DNA from: JACPHB01 sp964495505
GTDB lineage: Bacteria; Patescibacteriota; Minisyncoccia; UBA10092
DNA: 13,270 nucleotides
Reading direction: 5' to 3'
Assembly (NCBI GenBank): GCA_964495505.1
Contig: CAZBVM010000015.1
Location: 1-13,270 of the forward strand
Both the position numbers and the translations under genes were made by a program. How positions within the stretch are numbered: position 1 is the stretch's first letter; every line of letters starts with the position of its first letter. The notes under the pieces are model-generated. The model was not told the DNA's origin. It worked only from the letters and a program-made list of their open reading frames with translations, and made no database searches. Below, piece after piece: positions 1 to 5,504 of this stretch.

Positions 1-1691
1 GCCGCGGCATTCCGGTAGAAACCCATAAACAAACCAAAAAATCGGCGCTGGAAACGGTTATGACCACGCTTCACGCCGGAGGTAAATTCGGCGGCCAGTC
101 GTATAAAGTGTCCGGCGGTTTGCATGGCGTCGGCGTGTCTGTGGTTAACGCCCTTTCAGTGTGGCTCAAAGCTGAAGTTTGCCGGGATGGTTTTGTTTGG
201 GTTCAAGAATACGAAAGGGGCCGGGCTATTACCAAAGTTAAAAAAACCGATAAATGCAAACATACCGGCACGACGGTTACTTTTGACCCGGATACGGAAG
301 TATTTAAAGAAATCAATTTTGACAGTAAAAGAATTTTAGATCATTTGCGGGAACAAGCGTATCTAACCAAAGGAGTAAAAATTATTTTTCGCGATAGAAG
401 GGTAGAACCCTATGCTTCTTACGCGTTTTATTTTGAAGGCGGCATCATTTCGTTTGTGAAGTATTTGGTTCGCGATGAAAAACCGATTCACGACAATATT
501 TTTTATGTTTCAAAAACCGTCGAAGACATTTTGGTTGAAGCCGCTTTTCAATATACCGAAGATATTCAGGCAGAAGAACTAAGTTTTGCCAATAATATTC
601 ATACCGGGGAAGGCGGCATGCATTTAACCGGTTTTAGAACGGCGCTAACGAGAACTCTGAATGATTACGCCCGTAAAAGCGGTTATCTTAAAGAATCGGA
701 AGAAAATTTAACCGGCGATGACGTTAGAGAGGGGCTTTCAGTGGTGCTTTCCGTAAAGTTAAGAGAACCGCAATTTGAAGGCCAAACCAAAGCTCGGCTT
801 GGAAACCCGGAAGCTCGAACCGCCGTGGAAATGGCAATCGGCGAGACCTTGGCCGAGTGGCTTGAAATAAATTCCAGCGACGGCAGAAAAATTTTGGAAA
901 AAACAATCTTAGCGTCAAAGGCGAGAAAAGCGGCCAAAGCGGCAAGGGAAACGGTACTGCGAAAGGGGATTTTGGAAGGGTTGGCTTTGCCGGGAAAACT
1001 AGCCGATTGTTCGAGCAAAGATCCGGCCGAATCGGAACTTTTTATAGTTGAAGGCGACAGCGCCGGGGGAAGCGCGCGCCAAGGACGCGATCGTCATTTC
1101 CAAGCAATTCTGCCTTTGCGCGGAAAAATTTTAAACGTTGAAAAGGCGAGAATTGACAAAATTTTGGCTTTTAAAGAAATCCGGGCGTTGGTTATAGCGC
1201 TTGGCACGGCCATCGCCGAAGAGTTTGATATTTTAAAATTGCGCTACCACCGAATTGTCATCATGACCGATGCCGATGTTGATGGCGCTCATATAAGGAC
1301 CTTGCTTCTGACTCTATTTTTCCGGTATTTTCCCGAACTTATAAATAAAGGCCACATTTATATCGCCCAGCCACCGCTTTATAAAATTTCAAGCGGCAAA
1401 AAAAACGAATACGCCTATACCGACGAAGATAAAGAAGAAATTTTAAGCACGTTTAAAAAAGAAAAAATATTAAGTCCCAATATCCAACGGTACAAAGGCC
1501 TGGGCGAAATGAATCCGGAACAATTGTGGGAAACAACTATGAATCCGGAAAACCGCGCTATGAAAAAAGTAATGGTTGAAGACGCCGAAAAAGCCAATAA
1601 GGTTTTTGATATTCTAATGGGCGACGAAGTGGCTCCCAGGAAGCGCTTCATCCAAATGCACGCCAAGACCGTTAGAAATTTAGATATTTGA
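1..1691 (+). CDS. gyrB: DNA gyrase subunit B, 5' end outside the window
   Basis: GyrB is the ATPase subunit of DNA gyrase, which introduces negative supercoils together with GyrA. The reading frame is open from base 3, so the gene starts upstream; the first ATG in frame (60) is internal, because the codons before it already match the conserved GyrB stretch leading to LHAGGKFGG. The ATP-lid motif GGLHGVGVSVVNA lies at about 114-155. The ATP-contacting QTK motif is at about 783-791, inside GQTKARLGNPE. The TOPRIM domain starts with EGDSAGG near 1050, followed by PLRGKILNVEKAR and the metal-binding DADVDGAHIRT near 1269. The C-terminal domain has QRYKGLGEMNPEQLW and ends in APRKRF...VRNLDI, which is typical of GyrB rather than ParE. 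About 562 residues are visible, so roughly 80 N-terminal residues are missing. No insert or frameshift is seen. TGA is the stop codon. Confidence 0.96.
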   Translation, partial: RGIPVETHKQTKKSALETVMTTLHAGGKFGGQSYKVSGGLHGVGVSVVNALSVWLKAEVCRDGFVWVQEYERGRAITKVKKTDKCKHTGTTVTFDPDTEVFKEINFDSKRILDHLREQAYLTKGVKIIFRDRRVEPYASYAFYFEGGIISFVKYLVRDEKPIHDNIFYVSKTVEDILVEAAFQYTEDIQAEELSFANNIHTGEGGMHLTGFRTALTRTLNDYARKSGYLKESEENLTGDDVREGLSVVLSVKLREPQFEGQTKARLGNPEARTAVEMAIGETLAEWLEINSSDGRKILEKTILASKARKAAKAARETVLRKGILEGLALPGKLADCSSKDPAESELFIVEGDSAGGSARQGRDRHFQAILPLRGKILNVEKARIDKILAFKEIRALVIALGTAIAEEFDILKLRYHRIVIMTDADVDGAHIRTLLLTLFFRYFPELINKGHIYIAQPPLYKISSGKKNEYAYTDEDKEEILSTFKKEKILSPNIQRYKGLGEMNPEQLWETTMNPENRAMKKVMVEDAEKANKVFDILMGDEVAPRKRFIQMHAKTVRNLDI

Positions 1692-1716
1692 CATAAAACC
1701 ATATTTATGCTATACT
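1688..1716 (+). promoter_or_regulatory. Near-consensus sigma-70 promoter overlapping the gyrB stop
   Basis: TTGACA (1688-1693), a 17-base spacer, then TATACT (1711-1716), with a TGC extended -10 just before it (1708-1710). The -35 box overlaps the gyrB stop codon. Transcription would start near 1723 and read a leader of about 210 bases before the GC-rich gene at 1934. This is one of the best promoter matches in the window. Confidence 0.75.
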
Positions 1717-1772
1717 CTACACATACATTATTAAGCTCTTTTTAAATAACTAAAAATAACTATTGCAACAGA

Positions 1773-1827
1773 GATAGTCATAGCCATAAGTCCCTGATCC
1801 ATTCAGTGGTTTATGGCTGTGACTATC
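1773..1827 (+). repeat. Long leader hairpin (17-bp stem) upstream of the GC-rich gene
   Basis: Bases 1773-1789 pair with 1811-1827 over 17 bp, with a single G-U wobble. Within the loop, CTGA (1794-1797) can also pair with TCAG (1803-1806), extending the helix. There is no T-run after it, so it is not an obvious intrinsic terminator. It lies in the predicted 5' leader of the 1934-2527 gene; a role in RNA stability or control is inference. No known riboswitch class is recognised. Confidence 0.6.
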
Positions 1828-1861
1828 ATGGTGATGGTCATCTAGCGTCTCCCATACTAAC

Positions 1862-1919
1862 GCCGCATAATGCGGCTTCCTGCCCAACGGACAGGAAAAG
1901 AATCCCGACCATCGGTCGG
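1862..1919 (+). promoter_or_regulatory. Three tandem hairpins ending at the ribosome binding site
   Basis: Three short hairpins follow one another: GCCGCA (1862-1867) with TGCGGC (1871-1876); TTCCTG (1877-1882) with CAGGAA (1892-1897); CCGACC (1905-1910) with GGTCGG (1914-1919). The 3' arm of the last one overlaps the start of the Shine-Dalgarno GGAAGGAG (1918-1925), so opening or closing it could change access of ribosomes. The pairing is seen directly; the regulatory role is inferred. Confidence 0.5.
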
Positions 1920-1933
1920 AAGGAGAAAGGGCC

Positions 1934-2527
1934 ATGAAGTATCCAGACATGACGTGGAGCAGGATGCAGGCTGTCATCGACAAGCTCGGCGGCATGGAAG
2001 GCGTTCAGCGCTTCCTATCCAGCGAGCTCGTCGTCAAGATGGCGGAGAAGTCCTTCACTATCTGGAAGACGATTACCCTCGGCATCAACAAGTCGCCCAG
2101 CGAGTACCGCAGGGCCCTGAAGGCCAAGGGGTACCGCATCGGCGACTACGCCGACCAGATCCTCAACAAGGTGAAGGTCGGCGGAACGGAAGTCCAGCTC
2201 GATCTGGTCCTCGTGACCGTTGCCGAGCTCGGCTTCAAGGACGGAGCTCGTCGCGATGCGATCTACGCTCGCGCCATCGAGCTCGGCCTGGAACTCTGTC
2301 CGGCGGAAGTCGGCCCGGCCCTCCGCCTGGCCTACCAGGATCAGCCCTACAGGGAATGGATCCGGGTCGCCATGGAGCCCATCGCCGATTCTGACGACGA
2401 CCTGATGGTGTTCGGAGTCGATCTCGACGACGGCGAGCGGTGGCTGGGTGGCTACTACGGCGACCCCGGCTTCTTCTGGGACGCTGGCCGCCGCTGGGTG
2501 TTCGTCGCTCCTCGCAAGTACAAGTAG
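1934..2527 (+). CDS. GC-rich hypothetical protein, 197 aa, with own promoter and terminator
   Basis: I cannot assign a function. The ATG at 1934 has a strong Shine-Dalgarno (GGAAGGAG, 1918-1925) eight bases upstream. The protein has no evident signal peptide or membrane segment. It starts with MTWSRMQAVIDKLGGMEG from residue 6, has a middle part with LGFKDGARRDAIYARAIELG (about 99-118) followed by LELCPAEVGPALRLAYQDQP, and an acidic, tryptophan-rich C-terminus ending FVAPRKYK. From memory, similar short proteins (KLGGMEG near the start, LELCPAEVGP in the middle, FVFVAPRK-like end) recur as hypothetical proteins in Parcubacteria, often with variable middles; I could not search to confirm. Base use is very unlike the neighbours: bases 2281-2340 contain 44 G or C out of 60, and codons end mostly in C or G. 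This points to transfer or to a mobile cassette with its own codon bias. Confidence 0.8.
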   Translation: MKYPDMTWSRMQAVIDKLGGMEGVQRFLSSELVVKMAEKSFTIWKTITLGINKSPSEYRRALKAKGYRIGDYADQILNKVKVGGTEVQLDLVLVTVAELGFKDGARRDAIYARAIELGLELCPAEVGPALRLAYQDQPYREWIRVAMEPIADSDDDLMVFGVDLDDGERWLGGYYGDPGFFWDAGRRWVFVAPRKYK

Positions 2528-2558
2528 TAGTCCTGCCTGCCAGCAGGTAGAGGGACTT

Positions 2559-2597
2559 GAGCCTGCGCGGTTTTACCGCGCAGGCTCTTCTAAATTT
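2559..2597 (+). terminator. Strong GC-rich terminator of the cassette gene
   Basis: GAGCCTGCGCGG (2559-2570) pairs perfectly over 12 bp with 2576-2587 around a TTTTA loop, followed by TTCTAAATTT. The T-run is imperfect but the stem is very stable. Just upstream, CCTGC (2532-2536) and GCAGG (2543-2547) form a smaller palindrome of the same composition class as the inserts seen in gatB and miaA. Confidence 0.7.
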
Positions 2598-2618
2598 AAC
2601 GTTGATAAAAATCCGGTA

Positions 2619-2648
2619 TTGACACACAAACTATACATTTGCTACAAT
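2619..2648 (+). promoter_or_regulatory. Sigma-70 promoter of secE-nusG-rplK
   Basis: TTGACA (2619-2624), an 18-base spacer, then TACAAT (2643-2648), preceded by a TGC extended -10 element (2640-2642). The start would be near 2655, giving a leader of about 70 bases before secE. Confidence 0.75.
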
Positions 2649-2659
2649 AGAACCATAAT

Positions 2660-2679
2660 AAAAAGCCCGCGGGCTTTTT
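2660..2679. repeat. 20-bp perfect palindrome directly after the secE promoter
   Basis: Bases 2660-2679 are a perfect palindrome: five A, then GCCCGCGGGC, then five T. As RNA it folds into an 8-bp stem with a CGCG loop followed by U residues, which is the form of an intrinsic terminator, yet it starts only about five bases after the predicted transcription start. It may be a very early attenuator, a 5'-end stabilising hairpin, or a backup terminator for upstream transcription; the sequence does not decide. A weak copy of a CCTCC/GGAAGG inverted repeat follows at 2691-2712. Confidence 0.55.
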
Positions 2680-2723
2680 AAAATTGCCCTCCTCCGCTAA
2701 AGCTATGGAAGGGTAAGGCCAAT

Positions 2724-2918
2724 ATGAGCTACTTGGAAAAAACAAAACAATATTTTAAAGAAGTAAGGGTGGAAATGGCCAAGGTAAAATGGCCCACCAA
2801 AAATGACACCGTTAATTACACGATAATGGTTATTGGCGTTTCTTTGGCGGTAGCGGCGTTTTTGGGCGCTCTGGACTTTATTTTTACTTATATATTCAAC
2901 ATTTTCATTTTTAAATAA
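2724..2918 (+). CDS. secE: Preprotein translocase subunit SecE
   Basis: SecE is the small membrane subunit that clamps the SecY channel. The 64-aa protein has the single-membrane-segment form normal for most bacteria (E. coli has three segments). Residues 1-29 hold the amphipathic helix with the family signature EVRVEMAKVKWPT (13-25). Residues about 32-62 are one hydrophobic membrane segment. The ATG at 2724 is preceded by AAGG (2715-2718), with GGAAGGG slightly further upstream. It is the first gene of the secE-nusG-rplK operon, the usual bacterial order, and its stop codon abuts the nusG start. Confidence 0.95.
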   Translation: MSYLEKTKQYFKEVRVEMAKVKWPTKNDTVNYTIMVIGVSLAVAAFLGALDFIFTYIFNIFIFK

Positions 2919-3464
2919 ATGGCGAAACAAATCTCAAAAGGAAGAAATTGGTATGTGCTTCATACCTATTCCGGATACGAAGACGCGGTGGCGCGCAATT
3001 TAAAACAAAGAATTGAGTCTCTGGACATGCAGGATAAAATTTTTAACGTTTTGGTGCCGAAAGAGAAAAAAATCCGGATAAAAAACGGCAAAAGAAAAAC
3101 GGTTGAAGAAAAAATTTATCCAGGTTACGTACTGGTCGAAATGATTGTTACCGACGCTTCCTGGTATGTGGTTAGAAACACGCCGAATGTGACCGGTTTT
3201 ATCGGCGCCGGAACAGTACCCATTCCGGTTTCCTCGGAAGAAATTAAAGAGCTCCAGCAGCGGATGGTCGGCGCCGGCGAATCAAAATACAAAATTGAAT
3301 TTTCGGTCGGCGATCCGGTAAAAATTGTTGACGGGCCGTTTAAAGATTTTGACGGCAAAGTAAGCGCCATTGACGAGGAGCGAGGCAAGGTTAAAGTTTT
3401 AATTTCAATGTTTGGCCGCGAAACGGCAGTGGAACTTGACTCACTCCAGATTAAGAAATTGTAG
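2919..3464 (+). CDS. nusG: Transcription termination/antitermination factor NusG
   Basis: NusG binds the RNA polymerase clamp and affects pausing, Rho termination and transcription-translation coupling. The 181-aa protein has a normal length. The NGN domain spans about residues 10-115: WYVLHTYSGYEDAVARNLK at the start, EEKIYPGYVLVEM at 63-75, and NTPNVTGFIG at 87-96. The KOW domain spans about 128-165, with GDPVKIVDGPFKDFDGKV at 131-148. Its ATG (2919-2921) directly follows the secE TAA (2916-2918) with no spacer and no clear Shine-Dalgarno of its own, so translation probably depends on coupling to secE. A structured palindromic element follows before rplK. Confidence 0.97.
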   Translation: MAKQISKGRNWYVLHTYSGYEDAVARNLKQRIESLDMQDKIFNVLVPKEKKIRIKNGKRKTVEEKIYPGYVLVEMIVTDASWYVVRNTPNVTGFIGAGTVPIPVSSEEIKELQQRMVGAGESKYKIEFSVGDPVKIVDGPFKDFDGKVSAIDEERGKVKVLISMFGRETAVELDSLQIKKL

Positions 3465-3529
3465 AAATATGTGGGCTATCCGCCTTCGTCTCGCCTTTGG
3501 CGGACTTCGGCGAGATGCTCATATTTTTA
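3465..3529 (+). repeat. Palindromic element with interlocked stems in the nusG-rplK spacer
   Basis: An outer inverted repeat, AAATATG (3465-3471) with CATATTT (3520-3526), starts right after the nusG stop and runs into TTTTTAG, so it could act as a terminator or processing site. Inside are two interlocked stems: TCCGCC (3479-3484) with GGCGGA (3499-3504), and TCTCGCC (3489-3495) with GGCGAGA (3509-3515). The order A-B-A'-B' with 3-4-base linkers is the layout of an H-type pseudoknot. It belongs to the same GC-rich palindrome class found elsewhere in the window. The rest of the spacer to 3556 is AT-rich and holds a small palindrome (TTTTTAGCTAAAAA). Confidence 0.65.
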
Positions 3530-3556
3530 GCTAAAAATATTAATTTTTAGAAAAAT

Positions 3557-3982
3557 ATGGCAAAGAAAATAAAAACAATTATAAAAATACAAATTTCGGC
3601 TGGAGCGGCAACGCCGGCGCCCCCGGTCGGCACGGCCTTGGGCCCGCATGGTCTTAATATCGGCGAATTTGTCAGTAAATTCAACGCGGCGACCAAAGAT
3701 ATGGCCGGCGACATTATTCCGGTAGAAATTACCGTTTACGAAGACAGAACCTATGACATGAAATTCAAAACATCTCCAGCGGCAGCACTTTTAAAAAAAG
3801 CGGCGGGGATTGAAAAAGGAAGCGGCAATCCGAAAAAAAACAAAGTTGGGAAAGTAACTATGGCGCAAATTAGAGAGATTGCCGAGAAAAAATTTGTTGA
3901 TTTAAACGCCAACGATCTGAAAGCGGCAGAAAAAATCATAGCCGGAACCGCCCGTTCAATGGGAATTGAGGTTATTAAATAA
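3557..3982 (+). CDS. rplK: 50S ribosomal protein L11 (uL11)
   Basis: L11 forms the GTPase-associated centre of the large subunit together with 23S rRNA and the L10-L7/L12 stalk. The 141-aa length is standard. The N-terminal domain carries IKIQISAGAATPAPPVGTAL, with the PPVG turn at 22-25 and GLNI at 32-35. The C-terminal RNA-binding domain (about 70-141) includes KTSPAAALLKKAAGI and the end TARSMGIEV. There is no clear Shine-Dalgarno before the ATG, only an AT-rich stretch. It is usually followed by rplA; here a long inverted repeat that overlaps the stop codon follows, and rplA is not in the window. Confidence 0.97.
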   Translation: MAKKIKTIIKIQISAGAATPAPPVGTALGPHGLNIGEFVSKFNAATKDMAGDIIPVEITVYEDRTYDMKFKTSPAAALLKKAAGIEKGSGNPKKNKVGKVTMAQIREIAEKKFVDLNANDLKAAEKIIAGTARSMGIEVIK

Positions 3983-4078
3983 ACCTGTTCGAAAATAAAA
4001 TTCCTTAGCCCCAAATTTTCGAAGAAAATTTGGCTCGCCCCCGCCTAGAATTTTATTTTCGAACAGGTTTATTTTTTA
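3977..4078 (+). terminator. Large terminator structure with 27-bp stem after rplK
   Basis: Bases 3977-4003 are perfectly complementary to 4048-4074 (27 bp). The left arm includes the rplK stop codon and the right arm is followed by TTTATT. Nested inside is a second hairpin, CCAAATTTTC (4011-4020) with GAAAATTTGG (4024-4033) around GAA. The form is that of an end-of-operon terminator, but the stem is far longer than an intrinsic terminator needs, which suggests a palindrome inserted in a palindrome. Confidence 0.7.
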
Positions 4079-4091
4079 TTCATTTCGGCTC

Positions 4092-4156
4092 GGCGTTTTA
4101 TTTTCCTCAATTCCTGACTATAGTCAGGAATTGAGGAAAAACCATGCTAAAACGCC
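4092..4156. repeat. 40-bp perfect palindrome nested within a 9-bp inverted repeat
   Basis: Bases 4101-4140 read the same on both strands (20-bp arms, no spacer, centre ACTA/TAGT). They are flanked by GGCGTTTTA (4092-4100) and its complement TAAAACGCC (4148-4156), the right arm separated by seven bases. Such a loop-less palindrome could extrude as a cruciform. It lies in the 3983-4306 gene-free stretch between the rplK terminator and the deaminase promoter; the remainder (4157-4224) is AT-rich with no feature I can name. Confidence 0.8.
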
Positions 4157-4224
4157 TGCAAAAACTTTAGAAAACAATTTTTTCACTATTTTTTATTTGA
4201 AAATAAAAAAATCTTTTGTCAATA

Positions 4225-4253
4225 TTGTTAAAAAAAAATCTTTAAGTTAAAAT
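4225..4253 (+). promoter_or_regulatory. Candidate promoter of the dTTP-synthesis genes
   Basis: TTGTTA (4225-4230), a 17-base spacer, then TAAAAT (4248-4253). The surroundings are very AT-rich, so chance matches are likely. The position is sensible: a start near 4260 gives a leader of about 46 bases before the deaminase ATG at 4307. Confidence 0.45.
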
Positions 4254-4280
4254 TTCAAAACTTGTTGCTTGAAAATTTAA

Positions 4281-4306
4281 TCCGCCAGTTGGCGGAGGAG
4301 AAAGAA
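4281..4306 (+). promoter_or_regulatory. Palindrome joined to the deaminase Shine-Dalgarno
   Basis: TCCGCCA (4281-4287) and TGGCGGA (4290-4296) form an inverted repeat whose 3' arm overlaps the strong Shine-Dalgarno GGAGGAG (4294-4300), six bases before ATG 4307. The ribosome site decides the start here. Folding of the palindrome could partly mask it. Confidence 0.6.
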
Positions 4307-4858
4307 ATGACGGAAAGAGAAAAGTTGCGCGATAGGGTTCATTGGGCGATAACGCTGCTTGGTTCGGTTATGGGCAGCTGCAACAGACTATTAATTTCCG
4401 CGAGCGCCGAAAAAAATAAGCGCATAGCGGGCCTTTCGTATAATGGTTCTTTGCCCGGCCAGCCGCACTGCGATGAAGCGGGGCATTTAATAATTAATGG
4501 TCACTGCGAACGCACTCGCCACGCGGAAATGAATCTTAAAGATAACACTGACCAGGAAAAATTAAAGGGTTCGCACGTCCGCATTCCCGGCACGCCGTGC
4601 CTGAAATGTCTTAAAGATTTAGCCGGCGTTCCCGTGGCCTCAATTGAATATACCGGCTACTATAATAATCAGGAGTTTCAACCGACTTCGGAAATGATTA
4701 AAGAAATTTTGGGATTAAACTTTCAATTGGAACATCGCGATATTGATTGGGTTGAGTTATTCCAGGAGCTTTTTGACCGGCTCAGTAGCTCGGGCGGCAT
4801 GTTCAACAGATTGGGTTATAGGGTAAGATTAGTAAAAGAATCGTTGGAGAAAAAATAA
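4307..4858 (+). CDS. Deoxycytidylate deaminase-like zinc enzyme (dCMP/ComEB family)
   Basis: The likely reaction is dCMP + H2O to dUMP + NH3, which supplies the substrate of thymidylate synthase. The 183-aa protein has the cytidine/deoxycytidylate deaminase zinc signature: HAE at 72-74 and TPCLKC at 96-101, giving zinc ligands H72, C98 and C101 and catalytic E74. The stretch SYNGSLPGQPHCDEAGHL (44-61) before HAE matches dCMP deaminases rather than tRNA or cytosine deaminases. A C-terminal extension of about 60 residues has no motif I recognise. I chose ATG 4307 because GGAGGAG lies just upstream; a TTG at 4262 in the same frame would add 15 residues but has no ribosome site and would translate through the palindrome. 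The next gene starts one base after the stop. Tmk and ThyX-like genes downstream support the dUMP-supply role. Specificity for dCMP is inferred from family and context. Confidence 0.85.
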   Translation: MTEREKLRDRVHWAITLLGSVMGSCNRLLISASAEKNKRIAGLSYNGSLPGQPHCDEAGHLIINGHCERTRHAEMNLKDNTDQEKLKGSHVRIPGTPCLKCLKDLAGVPVASIEYTGYYNNQEFQPTSEMIKEILGLNFQLEHRDIDWVELFQELFDRLSSSGGMFNRLGYRVRLVKESLEKK

Positions 4859-4859
4859 C

Positions 4860-5504
4860 ATGAAACTCTATCTTGCCATAATCGGCCATACGGCCACGGG
4901 AAAAGAAAGCAGTTACTTAGCCGCTAAAGAGGCGTTTGCCGGAAAATTAACCGTATCAATTCATCATTTTTCCGATCCGCTTAGCGAGGTCTTAGATTTG
5001 CTTTATCTTGAAAAATCTCGGCCCAACCAACAACTACTTTCCACGATTCTGCGACAGGCCTTTGGTGAAAACCTGCTAGGCAATATAATTTTTAAGCGGG
5101 TCTTGGCCGATTCGGCGGATATTGTTTATTTGGATGGCGTTCGCCGGCCAAAAGACGTGGAAATGTTAAAAAATTTGCCAAACAGTTTTCTCGGCTACGT
5201 TTACGCGCCGCCTATAGAGGCGCATAAAAGATTGGTTATTAGAAACGACCGGCCGGGCGATGCTGAAAAAACTTGGGAACAATTTTTAGCCGAACAATCG
5301 GCCGAGGCCGAAAGTTTGATTGAAACTTTATGGCCAATGGCCGATTTTGAACTGGACAACTCTTTGCACGATCCGGAATTTAAGTCGCTTCGCGCTCAGG
5401 TAGTAAGCATAATAAATGGAAAACTCCGACGCTTTGGTCGGAGTCCCGACCTGAAGGCGTCGGGATTGAATCTATCTGGAACGGAGGGAACGGATGTCGC
5501 ATAA
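4860..5504 (+). CDS. P-loop nucleoside/deoxynucleoside monophosphate kinase-like protein
   Basis: The 214-aa protein begins with a P-loop, GHTATGKE (9-16), where the usual Ser/Thr after the lysine is Glu followed by two Ser. LDGVRRPKDVEML (91-103) is like the DG(I/V)R-x-P-x-(D/E)-V segment of deoxynucleoside monophosphate kinase and dephospho-CoA-kinase-like P-loop proteins. An arginine-rich lid-like part, APPIEAHKRLVIRNDRPGD (116-134), and ADFELDN (161-167) follow. A small-molecule kinase is therefore likely, and its place between a dCMP deaminase and thymidylate kinase suggests a (d)NMP substrate, but this is inference. The last 26 or so residues look foreign: residues 189-202 are encoded by the double palindrome at 5424-5465, which may have extended the reading frame. 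The 3' end overlaps tmk by 11 bases. Confidence 0.7.
   Translation: MKLYLAIIGHTATGKESSYLAAKEAFAGKLTVSIHHFSDPLSEVLDLLYLEKSRPNQQLLSTILRQAFGENLLGNIIFKRVLADSADIVYLDGVRRPKDVEMLKNLPNSFLGYVYAPPIEAHKRLVIRNDRPGDAEKTWEQFLAEQSAEAESLIETLWPMADFELDNSLHDPEFKSLRAQVVSIINGKLRRFGRSPDLKASGLNLSGTEGTDVA
5424..5465 (+). repeat. Double-hairpin palindromic element, copy 1 (coding)
   Basis: CTCCGAC (5424-5430) pairs with GTCGGAG (5437-5443), and directly after it TCCCGAC (5444-5450) pairs with GTCGGGA (5459-5465). The same two hairpins occur in reverse orientation at 10099-10141. Here the element lies inside the 3' end of the kinase-like gene, just before tmk, and is translated. Confidence 0.85.

Noticed and set aside
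60..62. ATG at 60 as the start of gyrB
   Set aside because: The codons from 3 to 59 already encode conserved GyrB residues (RGIPV...SALETV), so this Met is internal and the gene begins outside the window.
1..1691. ParE (topoisomerase IV) instead of GyrB
   Set aside because: The C-terminal APRKRF...VRNLDI and the overall motif wording fit GyrB; in addition a single type II topoisomerase is expected in such small genomes.
1870..2394. 174-aa reading frame overlapping the GC-rich gene
   Set aside because: It is a high-GC shadow rich in Arg, Gly and Pro, with no ribosome site; the 1934 frame has a strong one, balanced composition and a promoter and terminator that fit.
2590..2723. tRNA gene before secE (tRNA-Trp is often there)
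   Set aside because: No cloverleaf or CCA-type 3' end can be drawn; the stretch is filled by the promoter, a palindrome and the leader.
3977..4156. CRISPR array or tandem repeats
   Set aside because: The repeats are inverted, each occurs once, and there is no regular spacing with unique spacers.
4262..4306. TTG at 4262 as start of the deaminase
   Set aside because: It lies almost at the predicted transcription start with no ribosome site, while ATG 4307 has GGAGGAG in ideal position.
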